Of a stretch of DNA of 27,499 nucleotides, positions 1-6,594 are shown one piece after another. Each line of letters opens with the position of its first letter. Position 1 is the stretch's first letter. The notes below the pieces were generated by a model. That model saw only the letters and a list, made by a program, of their open reading frames with translations. It did not search any database and was not told where the DNA came from. Source of the DNA: a virus; IMG/VR virus record IMGVR_UViG_3300044712_000654, positions 1 through 27,499 of that record; one strand, written 5' to 3'. The position numbers and the translations under genes were made by a program.

Positions 1-2
1 GC

Positions 3-212
3 GGAGCCAACCTGAGCGAAGCCAACCTGAGCGAAGCCAACCTGAGCGAAGCCAACCTGAGCGGAGCCGACCTGAGCGGAGCCGACCTGAGCGGAGCCGA
101 CCTGCGCGGAGCCAACCTGAGCGAAGCCAACCTGAGCGAAGCCAACCTGAGCGGAGCCAACCTGAGCGGAGCCGACCTGAGCGGAGCCAACCTGAGCGGA
201 GCCAACCTGAGC
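3..212 (+). repeat. 14 tandem 15-bp units encoding pentapeptides
   Basis: Fourteen in-phase 15-bp units (gga gcc aac ctg agc type) run from 3 to 212. They vary at only three sites: gaa/gga, aac/gac, and agc/cgc once. All other positions, including third codon positions, are invariant, pointing to recent expansion by slippage or recombination. The array probably continues to the left of the window. Confidence 0.95.
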
Positions 213-563
213 GGAGCAAAAAACTTAAATGCCCTACGCGCTGCGCAACTATCCATTATCCCGGCAGGGGATATTTACGGCTGGAAGAAATGTCGAAACG
301 ATGCTATTGTTTGCTTGCTCATCGAATCCGATACGCGTCGCTCGAACGCTACCGGCAGAAAGTGCCGAGCAGAAAAAGCGTTATGTATCAGCGTCGAATG
401 GGATGGTAATTCGTTTGGATTTGCACAAAGTAAGTATGACGGAGAGTTTTATTATCGAGTCGGCGAATATGCCGAAGTCAAAGATTTTGACACCGACCGT
501 TGGAGTGAGTGCTCATCTGGTATCCACTTTTTTCTGACCAGGGAAGAAGCCGAAGCGTATTAA
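3..563 (+). CDS. Pentapeptide-repeat protein with C-terminal DUF5758-like domain (5' truncated)
   Basis: The frame is open from base 3 with no start codon, so the N terminus lies outside the window. Fourteen consecutive A(N/D)L(S/R)(E/G) pentapeptides (bases 3-212) predict a right-handed quadrilateral beta-helix. A globular C-terminal part of about 115 residues follows, with [46 protein letters not shown] recognise this as the DUF5758 type that phages often attach to pentapeptide repeats. The molecular role of that domain is unknown to me. The repeats are almost identical in DNA as well as protein, which is unusual. It ends at TAA 561-563, just before a hairpin-containing spacer. Confidence 0.85.
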   Translation, partial: GANLSEANLSEANLSEANLSGADLSGADLSGADLRGANLSEANLSEANLSGANLSGADLSGANLSGANLSGAKNLNALRAAQLSIIPAGDIYGWKKCRNDAIVCLLIESDTRRSNATGRKCRAEKALCISVEWDGNSFGFAQSKYDGEFYYRVGEYAEVKDFDTDRWSECSSGIHFFLTREEAEAY

Positions 564-564
564 T

Positions 565-637
565 CCCCCACGCGAAACGCCAGCCCGGAGAACTGGCGTC
601 ACCGGCAACTTGGGCCGGTCTGATGAGCGAAAAGGAG
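565..637 (+). promoter_or_regulatory. Intercistronic element: two hairpins before a strong ribosome binding site
   Basis: Directly after the stop codon comes CCCCCACGC (565-573), then a hairpin CGCCAG 579-584 / CTGGCG 593-598, a second hairpin ACCGGC 601-606 / GCCGGT 614-619, and a strong Shine-Dalgarno AAAGGAG (631-637). There is no U-run, so it is not a typical terminator. A related arrangement recurs at 2552-2596. Confidence 0.5.
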
Positions 638-644
638 ATAAGTA

Positions 645-878
645 ATTACGAAAAAGCAGATTTGCGGAATGGAATTATGCAGAGCGAACCATGAGCACAT
701 GAACAGTTTGACGCTGGATATTTTCCGCGTCAATGACAACGACCCGAAATGGAAAAACGGATACCAGTTTGACGGAACCATCCATATCAACGACCGCTTC
801 CCCAACCGCCCGCGCCGTATGATGAATTTATTCGTGGCCTGGCTGGTGAAGTGCGGAACCGAAGGAGTGACGGCATGA
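645..878 (+). CDS. Small phage protein of unknown function, possible ATT start
   Basis: Residues from ATG 669 onward contain SLTLDIFRVNDNDPKWKNGY and TIHINDRFPNRPRRMMNLF; I do not recognise a family. The start is uncertain. The only strong Shine-Dalgarno is AAAGGAG at 631-637, and the codon at the expected distance in this frame is ATT 645, giving 77 residues beginning (M)TKKQICG. The frame is closed upstream by TAA 639-641. The alternatives ATG 669 or ATG 699 have only weak purine-rich stretches upstream. The gene ends in ATGA overlap with the next one, so it belongs to the same translated block. Sure that the frame is coding, unsure of the start. Confidence 0.55.
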   Translation: MTKKQICGMELCRANHEHMNSLTLDIFRVNDNDPKWKNGYQFDGTIHINDRFPNRPRRMMNLFVAWLVKCGTEGVTA

Positions 879-1231
879 GCGGCTACAATCCGATTTACAA
901 GGGCCTGACCGACGCGAAGATTGACGCGATTTATGACAATCTGGACGCGATGAAAGTTTTCCGCTCCATCGCCGCAAATGTCCACACTGATTACACCGAT
1001 GAAATTATGGACCGCGTCCATGACTTCGTAGTCTGCGCCGAAGCCAACGATGAAACGGCAGAACTCACCCGCCGCGCCGATCCGCTGATTTACGAGCGCT
1101 TGGCTTGCCCGCAGGAGTGCCCCGTTTTGGACCCCGAAAAAGTCGAAGCCGAGATCAAGATGCGGGAAGAATCTGAATTGACCGACCGTGCAGAATGGCA
1201 GATGCGCCAAAAGAGAAACGAGCCGCTATGA
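875..1231 (+). CDS. Hypothetical phage protein, 118 residues
   Basis: ATG 875 overlaps the previous stop (ATGA) and has GAAGGAG at 861-867 as ribosome binding site, which decides the start. The protein is acidic and mostly helical in appearance (YKGLTDAKIDAIYDNLDAMK, DETAELTRRADPLIYERL) and has three Cys, two of them in CPQEC. It shows no motif that I can tie to a function. It lies in the early small-gene cluster upstream of the RecT-type gene and overlaps the next start by ATGA (1228-1231), suggesting coupled translation. Confidence 0.7.
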   Translation: MSGYNPIYKGLTDAKIDAIYDNLDAMKVFRSIAANVHTDYTDEIMDRVHDFVVCAEANDETAELTRRADPLIYERLACPQECPVLDPEKVEAEIKMREESELTDRAEWQMRQKRNEPL

Positions 1232-1623
1232 ACACTGGTGGATATAACATAAGTGCCGAAAATCCAGAAAATTATTCGGAAGAAATCCGCCCGATCGTGA
1301 AAATCTTTCTGGATAATGAAGAAGCGTTATCCGATGGATATGAATACTACAGCGGAAATCAGCTGTATAACACGCTGAAAGATATGGCTTATGCCATCCT
1401 GAAAGCCGCGCAGGTCAAGCGGATAAAAGACGGCAATGAGCAAGTTACCACACTGGAACGCATCGCAGAACTGGCAAAAGAAAGGCGGGCGATTATTTCC
1501 AATCTCGGTGTAAGGATGCCTGCGGCGTTTGTCATAGGCATGCCAGGTAAGAGAATATTAGAATTTATCAAGTCAGGAATTTACGTCTACGAAAAAGGAG
1601 AAAAACAGAATGGCAACGAATGA
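1228..1623 (+). CDS. Hypothetical phage protein, 131 residues
   Basis: Start chosen at ATG 1228 (MNTGGYNISAENPENY), which overlaps the upstream stop; an in-frame ATG at 1195 would add 11 residues but sits deep inside the upstream gene. The protein is helical and charged, with a basic central part (KAAQVKRIKDGNEQVTTLER). The C-terminal segment MPAAFVIGMPGKRILEFIK is more hydrophobic. No family recognised. Its last bases carry the AAAGGAG of the RecT-type gene and overlap it by 14 bases, so expression of the two is probably linked. Confidence 0.65.
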   Translation: MNTGGYNISAENPENYSEEIRPIVKIFLDNEEALSDGYEYYSGNQLYNTLKDMAYAILKAAQVKRIKDGNEQVTTLERIAELAKERRAIISNLGVRMPAAFVIGMPGKRILEFIKSGIYVYEKGEKQNGNE

Positions 1624-2551
1624 AATCGTCAAGCAACAGAATACAGCGTTATCAGAATTTGGCGGACGCGATGAAATCAAGGAACTCGCCGAACGCCTGC
1701 GCATTATGATGCCGAACGCGCAAAAGTTGAACGATAACGAAGCGCGGGCCGTGGCTCAAATCGCCGTCGCTCACCAGCTCGACCCGTTTAACGGCGAAGT
1801 GTGGGGTATCAAGGGCGAAGATAAGTGGTACGGCGTGATGGTTGGTATCAAGGGCCTGCGCCGCTCTGCTCGCCGCGAAGCCCGCAAAAACGGAAGCGAC
1901 TTTATTACTTCCTTTCACAAAGTAGACCCCGCGAAGTATTCAGCGAAGCCCGAAGAAATTGTCTACGAGTGCCACTTGCGCGATACCAGGGATTTCCAAA
2001 ACTGGGTAAAAATGTCCATCGATATGACCGTCGCGAAGATGGACAAAGATTTTATCCTGTCCGCGATTGGTCCCGCTCCCGTCGTAATTGGTGTAGGCAT
2101 TGCCCGCTCTGGTGAACGCTCGAAGATGGAGCTACACGCCCGCGCGAAGAAACGCGCCGAAGCCGACGCGATCAAGCAGAAGTATGATGTCAGTTTTGGC
2201 CCTGGCGTGGTAACGGATGCCGACGAAGTGAAAGATGACATCGAAGAAGTTATCGAAGCATCGTCGACTGATTACAACGAATTTGACAATCGCCATGATA
2301 GCCCTGACTACATCGAAGGCGAAGCGATCGAACCCGAACCAGCCCAAGACGAACCGCCCGCTCAGGAAGCCGTAATCGATTGGAAACAGCGCCATACCGA
2401 ATTATGGCATAAGGCCAGCAAGCTCGGCTTGCTGAAATTGCCTGAAGCCGTGATGAAATACAGCGCCAAGGCGAACGAGACACCCGAACAGGTGAAAGAG
2501 AAATGCTACCTGTTGAATGAACTGATCACACAGACCGAACTCGGCTTTTAG
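1610..2551 (+). CDS. recT: RecT-family single-strand annealing recombinase
   Basis: The 313-residue product has the look of phage RecT proteins: residues about 20-190 include DNEARAVAQIAVAHQLDPFN, EVWGIKGEDKWYGVMVGIKG and a basic segment LRRSARREARKN, followed by a positively charged helix ERSKMELHARAKKRAEADA. Members of this family coat single-stranded DNA and anneal complementary strands in phage recombination. The C-terminal third is acidic and low in complexity (VKDDIEEVIEASS, EGEAIEPEPAQDEPPAQE), then ends in a short helical domain that may bind a partner. No RecE-like or lambda-type exonuclease is visible next to it, so the pairing nuclease is missing or lies outside the window. Start ATG 1610 has AAAGGAG just upstream. 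Confidence 0.75.
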   Translation: MATNEIVKQQNTALSEFGGRDEIKELAERLRIMMPNAQKLNDNEARAVAQIAVAHQLDPFNGEVWGIKGEDKWYGVMVGIKGLRRSARREARKNGSDFITSFHKVDPAKYSAKPEEIVYECHLRDTRDFQNWVKMSIDMTVAKMDKDFILSAIGPAPVVIGVGIARSGERSKMELHARAKKRAEADAIKQKYDVSFGPGVVTDADEVKDDIEEVIEASSTDYNEFDNRHDSPDYIEGEAIEPEPAQDEPPAQEAVIDWKQRHTELWHKASKLGLLKLPEAVMKYSAKANETPEQVKEKCYLLNELITQTELGF

Positions 2552-2596
2552 CCCCCACGCACAACGACAGGGGCGGGTAACACCGCCCCGAAAGGA
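2552..2596 (+). promoter_or_regulatory. Intercistronic hairpin before a ribosome binding site
   Basis: After the recT stop, CCCCCACGC (2552-2560) is followed by a 7-bp GC-rich hairpin GGGGCGG 2570-2576 / CCGCCCC 2583-2589 and then AAAGGAG (2591-2597 region). Order and sequence match the element at 565-637. There is no U-run, so a processing, stability or translation-control role is more likely than termination. Confidence 0.5.
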
Positions 2597-2599
2597 GCA

Positions 2600-2881
2600 A
2601 TGATGAGCGCACTAGATAAGATTGTTGACAAAACAAATGGCGGACAGGTGACAAAAGCGGAAGCGTGTGTCATCGTCGCTTACCAAAAAGGCTGGGAAAA
2701 TCTCGCAGCCGAAGCAGCCGAAGAACTCGCCGCCCTACGCGCCGAGAACGAAAAGCTGACAGCGGCGCTATTAGAAATAAAGCAGGAAGCAATGAGCGGA
2801 CGTGATTCTTACGTAAAATGGCAAGTGATTTACGAGATTGCCCGCGCGGCCCTGGTAGAGTTGGAGAAAAAGCAACCATGA
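2600..2881 (+). CDS. Small coiled-coil protein, 93 residues
   Basis: Residues about 30-65 (NLAAEAAEELAALRAENEKL and onward) form an obvious heptad-like coiled coil; the C terminus is helical and ends KK-Q-P. It probably oligomerises, but the sequence gives no catalytic motif. AAAGGAG lies about 5 bases before a double ATG (2600 and 2603), so the start could be either. The stop overlaps ATG 2878 of the next gene. It follows the recT gene in the same orientation; a link to recombination is only positional. Confidence 0.65.
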   Translation: MMSALDKIVDKTNGGQVTKAEACVIVAYQKGWENLAAEAAEELAALRAENEKLTAALLEIKQEAMSGRDSYVKWQVIYEIARAALVELEKKQP

Positions 2882-3063
2882 GCAGCCTGCCTAAATGTTC
2901 TGACTATTTGAAATCTCACGGCTGGGAACCCGTCAAGTCCGACGCCTGGCCGAATGAAACGCGCTGGATTGACCCGCTGACCAAGAAAGAGTGTGATTTC
3001 GTCGTGGCCGATGTCATCCAAAAGACACGGGACGAAGCGAGCGAAAATGCCAGCGCCGTTTGA
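2878..3063 (+). CDS. Hypothetical small protein, 61 residues
   Basis: Begins with ATG 2878 inside the upstream stop (ATGA), with GGAG in the preceding GTTGGAGAAAAAGC as a possible ribosome binding site. It contains SDYLKSHGWEPVKSDAWPNE and RWIDPLTKKECDFVVADVIQ. The composition, rich in W, D and K, suggests a compact cytosolic protein. No family recognised. Its 3' end overlaps the next gene by 17 bases. Confidence 0.6.
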   Translation: MSSLPKCSDYLKSHGWEPVKSDAWPNETRWIDPLTKKECDFVVADVIQKTRDEASENASAV

Positions 3064-3268
3064 AGTTTCGAATACTTTGCAATCGCTCATCGGAAAAACG
3101 GCCGTAAAGCGCCCGCGTCAAAGTAGCTGGCACATCGACCCGGCTTACAGCATCCGTGGCGTGTTCCCGCGCTGTGGTGTCTGGTTTGCCATTCTGAGAT
3201 CAATGCAAGACGATGGCGTAATGTATGTGTCACTCTCCGCACTACGGCGGGGATGGAAAGTAATATAA
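3047..3268 (+). CDS. Hypothetical small basic protein, 73 residues
   Basis: Start taken at ATG 3047 (MPAPFEVSNTLQSL), overlapping the upstream gene by 17 bases; the ribosome binding site is weak (GAGCG). The middle contains RPRQSSWHIDPAYSIRG and the end VSLSALRRGWKVI. It has a few aromatic residues and a net positive charge but no recognised motif. The stop coincides with a TATAAT-like stretch (3264-3269) that I did not accept as a promoter. Confidence 0.5.
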   Translation: MPAPFEVSNTLQSLIGKTAVKRPRQSSWHIDPAYSIRGVFPRCGVWFAILRSMQDDGVMYVSLSALRRGWKVI

Positions 3269-3288
3269 TCTAATCAAAAGGAGTAACG

Positions 3289-3483
3289 ATGCAACGCAAA
3301 AAGATGTCCCTGCAAGACTTGAAAGATTTGTACCCATCCTATGACCCGTACGGTCATGCGCCAACCAAGGCAACGCAGAAGGGATTTGCACATAAGCACA
3401 ATCCGACCTGGATGCCGCCGAAGTCGAAACTCACCCCAGCACAATGGGCACGCGAACGGCGCAAACAGCGTGCTAAGAAATAA
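3289..3483 (+). CDS. Small highly basic protein, 64 residues
   Basis: A clear AAAAGGAG sits at 3277-3284 ahead of ATG 3289. The 64-residue product is strongly basic (MQRKKMSLQDLKDL at the start, PAQWARERRKQRAKK at the end) with a PPKSKL turn. Such charge is consistent with nucleic-acid binding, but nothing more specific can be said. The gene is the first of a separate cluster after a 20-base gap. Confidence 0.65.
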   Translation: MQRKKMSLQDLKDLYPSYDPYGHAPTKATQKGFAHKHNPTWMPPKSKLTPAQWARERRKQRAKK

Positions 3484-3654
3484 TCAGAATGTTCCGGGCG
3501 CGCCTGTGCCACCGTCTGGCCTGTATGCGAGTAATTGGGAAATAACGGCCCCGCCCGAATAGAATCCGCGCCTAAAGACAAAATCTCGGGATGCCGACAC
3601 ACAAGATTGCGTCACAGCAAATCGGAGCGGCGGCGCGGATTGAAAGGAAATCTC

Positions 3655-3870
3655 ATGCTAAAAATACGATACCAATTACTTACTCCATATCGGAGTTGGA
3701 AACAGCGCAATCGTAAATCTTTTGACCGACCAGGATATTGCCGGGCTTGTGGATCAAAGCTGACTAATCCAAAAAGTATTGAGCGCGGCTACGGATGCCG
3801 ATGCCTGAAAGACAGGGTAGCCATCATCCTGGAATTTATTCCTGATGCTCCTAAAGCGGACGGTGCATGA
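3655..3870 (+). CDS. Small zinc-ribbon protein, DUF6011-like
   Basis: Cys29-x2-Cys32-G-S-K-L-T-N-P then E-R-G-Y-G-Cys48-x-Cys50 matches the pattern of short phage and actinobacterial DUF6011-like proteins (CRxCGRxLTDPxSxxRGxGPxC). Four Cys would hold one zinc ion. The N terminus is basic (KIRYQLLTPYRSWKQRNRK). Start ATG 3655 is chosen for AAAGGA ten bases upstream; a longer in-frame reading from about 3535 lacks a ribosome binding site. It ends in ATGA overlap with another zinc-ribbon gene, the first two members of a run of Cys-rich small proteins. Confidence 0.65.
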   Translation: MLKIRYQLLTPYRSWKQRNRKSFDRPGYCRACGSKLTNPKSIERGYGCRCLKDRVAIILEFIPDAPKADGA

Positions 3871-4043
3871 TGGGATGGTACTGCGAAAAAGATAAAACAT
3901 GGTCAACCTACAAGCCGCCAGCGTATAAATGCCCGAATTGCGGCGACTTTGTTACCGAACGCGAAAGCCCGCCGTTTGACCCGGATATGGTCATTGTGTA
4001 TCCGGCAGTGAGTGCAGATTGCGAGAAGAAGGTGGAGAAATGA
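3867..4043 (+). CDS. Cys-rich mini-protein with a zinc-knuckle motif, 58 residues
   Basis: ATG 3867 overlaps the upstream stop and reads MMGWYCEKDKTWSTYKPP, then Y-K-C-P-N-C-G-D-F and a C-terminal DCEKKVEK, stopping at TGA 4041-4043. One canonical CPNCG knuckle plus Cys at residue 6 and near the end could bind zinc. It starts and ends in overlaps (ATGA on both sides), which supports real coding despite the short length. Role unknown. Confidence 0.55.
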   Translation: MMGWYCEKDKTWSTYKPPAYKCPNCGDFVTERESPPFDPDMVIVYPAVSADCEKKVEK

Positions 4044-4261
4044 CGAAGATCGAAACGCGTATCGAACAGAACCGGGAAATTGTCGAACTTGGTAGCCAGA
4101 TACTAGACCGCGCACGAAAGGCAGAACAGAAGGTATCAAATTACGAAGTTGTCATTGGTGGATTGCTTGAGTATCGGAAGCGCAACAGCTTGAATTTTCA
4201 GCTTGAAAAGCTTGACGATTATTTGCACGAACTGCAAAGAATTATGCAGGGCCACAAATGA
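4040..4261 (+). CDS. Small helical protein, 73 residues
   Basis: ATG 4040 is preceded by AAGGTGGAG and overlaps the previous stop (ATGA). The product is almost entirely charged helix (ETRIEQNREIVELGSQILDR, LEKLDDYLHELQRIMQGHK) with no Cys, so probably a coiled-coil or helical-bundle protein. No family recognised. The stop overlaps the start of the next zinc-ribbon gene. Confidence 0.6.
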   Translation: MTKIETRIEQNREIVELGSQILDRARKAEQKVSNYEVVIGGLLEYRKRNSLNFQLEKLDDYLHELQRIMQGHK

Positions 4262-4428
4262 AAGTCAAATACTGTCCCGACTGCAACGCCATGGCTGATA
4301 TGTCTTTCACCGATTGCCCCACCTGCCACGAGCCGATGATCACCATCGAGAGCGCAGAGATCCCGACCGGCCACGAGAGTACCGGCTACAACGCCGGGCC
4401 AGTGAACAGAATGGAGCCGATAAAATGA
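4258..4428 (+). CDS. Zinc-ribbon mini-protein, 56 residues
   Basis: Reads MKVKYCPDCNAMADMSFTDC then P-T-C-H-E-P, i.e. C6-x2-C9 and C20-x2-C23, a four-Cys zinc ribbon, followed by a flexible tail ending RMEPIK. ATG 4258 sits in an ATGA overlap and the stop 4426-4428 overlaps ATG 4425 of the next gene, so the frame is tightly fitted between neighbours. Function unknown; likely a nucleic-acid or protein adaptor. Confidence 0.6.
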   Translation: MKVKYCPDCNAMADMSFTDCPTCHEPMITIESAEIPTGHESTGYNAGPVNRMEPIK

Positions 4429-4679
4429 AATCTCAATCCTGGAGAGACAGAGCGCGTCCGATCATCGCTGAAGTTCTGAGAATGACGGCGGGCAAAGATG
4501 AGAACATTATCCGCGCTGCCCTATTCGATGCTTATCCGTTCGGAGAACGTAAGCGCTACCCATATCACATCTGGCTCGATGAAATCCAGCGCCAGCGCAA
4601 AATGAAGCGAACCAGGCCAAAGACAAAAGACGGGCGCTTGCTGGTACTCGACACCAAGTTACAAGATAAGTTATTTTGA
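4425..4679 (+). CDS. Hypothetical phage protein, 84 residues
   Basis: The sequence SQSWRDRARPIIAEVLRMTA and AYPFGERKRYPYHIWLDEIQ, followed by a basic stretch RQRKMKRTRPKTKDGR, resembles small uncharacterised phage proteins that carry an IIxEVL...YPFGxRxxxPYxIWLxEI pattern. I know of no assigned function. ATG 4425 has TGGAG about nine bases upstream and overlaps the previous stop. It is the last gene before the promoter at 4705 and so probably ends the upstream transcription unit. Confidence 0.65.
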   Translation: MKSQSWRDRARPIIAEVLRMTAGKDENIIRAALFDAYPFGERKRYPYHIWLDEIQRQRKMKRTRPKTKDGRLLVLDTKLQDKLF

Positions 4680-4704
4680 GCACTAAATGAAACTGCTTTC
4701 ATCC

Positions 4705-4732
4705 TTGAAGTTACAGCAAAGTCGTGTATAAT
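4705..4732 (+). promoter_or_regulatory. Sigma70-type promoter of the replication block
   Basis: TTGAAG (4705-4710) and TATAAT (4727-4732) are separated by 16 bp, giving a predicted start near 4739. It lies in a non-coding gap between convergently spaced + strand genes and points at the zinc-finger, VapE and primase genes. Confidence 0.75.
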
Positions 4733-4753
4733 GAACTTGTAAGACAAAACAGT

Positions 4754-4868
4754 CTGGCGGCTGATAATATGGAGTAAAGACCTATTTTTGAGCCCGTTGG
4801 TGTCGCCCTGTACTCCCAGGATGCCGCCAGCATTGGACGCCAGCGGACTCAAAGACAGGTCTTTTTTT
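4754..4868 (+). ncRNA. Structured leader RNA with terminator-like helix (candidate attenuator)
   Basis: A long imperfect helix pairs 4776-4804 with 4836-4864: AAAGACCT/AGGTCTTT, TTTGAG/CTCAAA, CCG/CGG and TTGGTGTC/GACGCCAG, with one 3x3 loop and one mismatch. It is followed by a U-run (4862-4868). Its loop holds two adjacent small hairpins: CCTG 4807-4810/CAGG 4817-4820 and ATGC 4821-4824/GCAT 4830-4833. Upstream, CTGGCGGC (4754-4761) can pair with GCCGCCAG (4823-4830), or its first six bases with CGCCAG 4838-4843 inside the terminator arm. The helix ends about 20 bases before the next start codon. Confidence 0.6.
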
Positions 4869-4889
4869 ATCTCAATTGGAGTAGGGATT

Positions 4890-5189
4890 ATGGAAAACGT
4901 AGAATTTGAAGGGTTAGTCATCAAACCAAACCGGGGGGTTTATCGGTGCCCTTGGGGATGTGGTAATCCTGGCTTTCCCCCGCCAAAGTGGAAGACTCCG
5001 GGCGGGATATTGGGCCATCTGAAAAAGTGCCCGAATAAGCCTGATAAGATCGAAAAACCGAAGTCAAAACTTTTCGCCTGTGGCAAGACCTGCCCGACCT
5101 GTGGCGATAGTTTAGCCAAGGATGCGCAGGGGCGCTACACCTGCTTTACGTGCGGGCACCGTGTTTTTCTTGATAGCCGGGGCGGGTGA
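4890..5189 (+). CDS. Zinc-finger protein with C2HC and four-Cys ribbon, 99 residues
   Basis: Two metal sites are visible: Cys20-x3-Cys24 ... His43-x3-Cys47 (a C2HC finger around PWGCGNPGFPPPKWK and GILGHLKKC) and Cys68-x2-Cys71 ... Cys85-x2-Cys88 (zinc ribbon, with an extra Cys64). The linker is rich in Lys and Pro. Such proteins usually bind DNA or RNA. Start ATG 4890 has GGAG (4878-4881) upstream. It is the first gene behind the 4705 promoter and its leader hairpin, and lies one base from the VapE-type gene, so a role in replication or its regulation is plausible but inferred from position only. Confidence 0.65.
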   Translation: MENVEFEGLVIKPNRGVYRCPWGCGNPGFPPPKWKTPGGILGHLKKCPNKPDKIEKPKSKLFACGKTCPTCGDSLAKDAQGRYTCFTCGHRVFLDSRGG

Positions 5190-5190
5190 C

Positions 5191-6594
5191 ATGGCTACAT
5201 TCTCAGATGATTTTATTCACGCCATGCACGGCCTGCTTATGGCCGGCCTTTCCCCCGAAGAAATCACTCCGCCAAATGGCAACAGCTCTGAATGGGAGCG
5301 CAAAGTTTTTGAAGATGTAGCACAGGTATCAGACAAAGCGCGGCGGGTAAGTATCTTCAATCAGTACATTGTCAATATCCCCGAGAGACAACAACTCCAG
5401 GAACTTGTATTCAACCCGCCCGCGCGTAAAGGGATCGTGGATTACATCGGCGCGAAAGGGGAGAAATCATTCAAGAGCGCCAATTATGTTGACGTGCTGG
5501 CGCGCCTGGGTTACGAGTTCAGGCAATGCGATTTAGACGACTCAATCGAAGTCAATAAGCAGCCTGTTTCAGACACGGTAGAAGCCGAGATAAGAGCGCG
5601 GTGCAGAGATATAGGATTATCCAAACTTCAATACATGCGCGATGCCTATGTCATGGAAGCGGCAAAAAACCACTATAACCCAATCTTAGATTATCTCAAT
5701 TCGCTAACATGGGACGGCGTAGACTGGATTGAAACGCTGGCCTGTCACCTCGTGGATGAAAATGATTTGATGCCGATCCTGTTACGGCGCTGGCTAATTG
5801 GAGCCGTCGCAAGGAATTTTCAAGAGACACAGAATAGAATGTTAGTTTTGGATGGTAAGCAGGGCATTGGCAAGAGCCGCTTTGTATCCTGGCTGGCTTC
5901 ACCACTACCAAAACATTTTCACGAAGGGGAAATAAGAACGGACGATAAGGATTTCAAGATCCTTTTATCCAACACCTGGATTTGGGAAGTCTCAGAACTC
6001 GGCAGCACAATCAAGCGCTCTGACATCGAAGCGCTAAAAGCATTTTTGACCATGGGGCGGATAAATGTAAGACCGGCATTTATGAAAAACTCCATAGATA
6101 AAAAGGCCATCACCAGTTTTATCGGAACCGTCAATAACATTGGCGGCGTACTCAATGACGCCTCGGGCAGCCGTAGGTTTATGGCTACAACACTGACAAA
6201 CATTGACTTTGACTATGTAAAAATCGATATAAACCAGATTTGGGCGCAAGCCGTAGCGCTATACAAGGCAGGCGAAACCTGGCAAATCGAAGGCGAGGAG
6301 CGCGCGCTCGTGGATCAGGCGAACGATAAGTACGAGACGGAGAATCCGGTCATTGACCTGATAAACAAACGATACGATATTGATGTAACTCGAACCGATT
6401 GGTTTACATCCACGCTGGATTTAGTAGAAATGCTCCATTCAAACGGATGGGGAAGCCACAGTCCAGTGGGCGAGGCCATGATATTAGCCAGCGCTTGCAA
6501 GTCAATCGGACTGCAAAAAGCTTTTATCGGTGACAGCAACAAAACCCGCAAAAAGGGTTATTTAGGTATAAATGCCAAGCTTTTACAAGGCTAG
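5191..6594 (+). CDS. VapE-family (virulence-associated E) P-loop protein, replicative helicase-like
   Basis: The 467-residue protein fits the VapE/PF05272 family. After an N-terminal region (1-165) comes LDYLNSLTWDGVDWIETL (~170-190), Walker A GKQGIGKS (222-229), Walker B-like WIWEVSEL (263-270), and a GSRRF arginine-finger-like motif (326-330). Family members in phages and satellite islands act as superfamily-3-like helicases or primase partners in DNA replication. Start ATG 5191 follows GGGGCGGGTGAC; a longer in-frame reading from 5122 runs inside the upstream gene and is less likely. The stop TAG 6592-6594 lies within the first iteron of the candidate origin, and a primase-polymerase follows, supporting a replication role. 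Confidence 0.8.
   Translation: MATFSDDFIHAMHGLLMAGLSPEEITPPNGNSSEWERKVFEDVAQVSDKARRVSIFNQYIVNIPERQQLQELVFNPPARKGIVDYIGAKGEKSFKSANYVDVLARLGYEFRQCDLDDSIEVNKQPVSDTVEAEIRARCRDIGLSKLQYMRDAYVMEAAKNHYNPILDYLNSLTWDGVDWIETLACHLVDENDLMPILLRRWLIGAVARNFQETQNRMLVLDGKQGIGKSRFVSWLASPLPKHFHEGEIRTDDKDFKILLSNTWIWEVSELGSTIKRSDIEALKAFLTMGRINVRPAFMKNSIDKKAITSFIGTVNNIGGVLNDASGSRRFMATTLTNIDFDYVKIDINQIWAQAVALYKAGETWQIEGEERALVDQANDKYETENPVIDLINKRYDIDVTRTDWFTSTLDLVEMLHSNGWGSHSPVGEAMILASACKSIGLQKAFIGDSNKTRKKGYLGINAKLLQG

Noticed and set aside
3-212. Tandem repeat array as a CRISPR-like or minisatellite element
   Set aside because: Units are contiguous 15-mers in one open frame coding for pentapeptides that continues into a recognisable C-terminal domain; there are no spacers.
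599-3090. Several - strand open frames (e.g. 599-1210, 1963-2241, 2830-3090)
   Set aside because: All are antisense to convincingly spaced + strand genes with overlaps and ribosome binding sites; GC-rich codon use creates long shadow frames.
3264-3269. TATAAT before the gene at 3289
   Set aside because: No -35 hexamer at 15-18 bp and the box coincides with the stop codon of the gene at 3047. Chance A+T-rich sequence is as likely.
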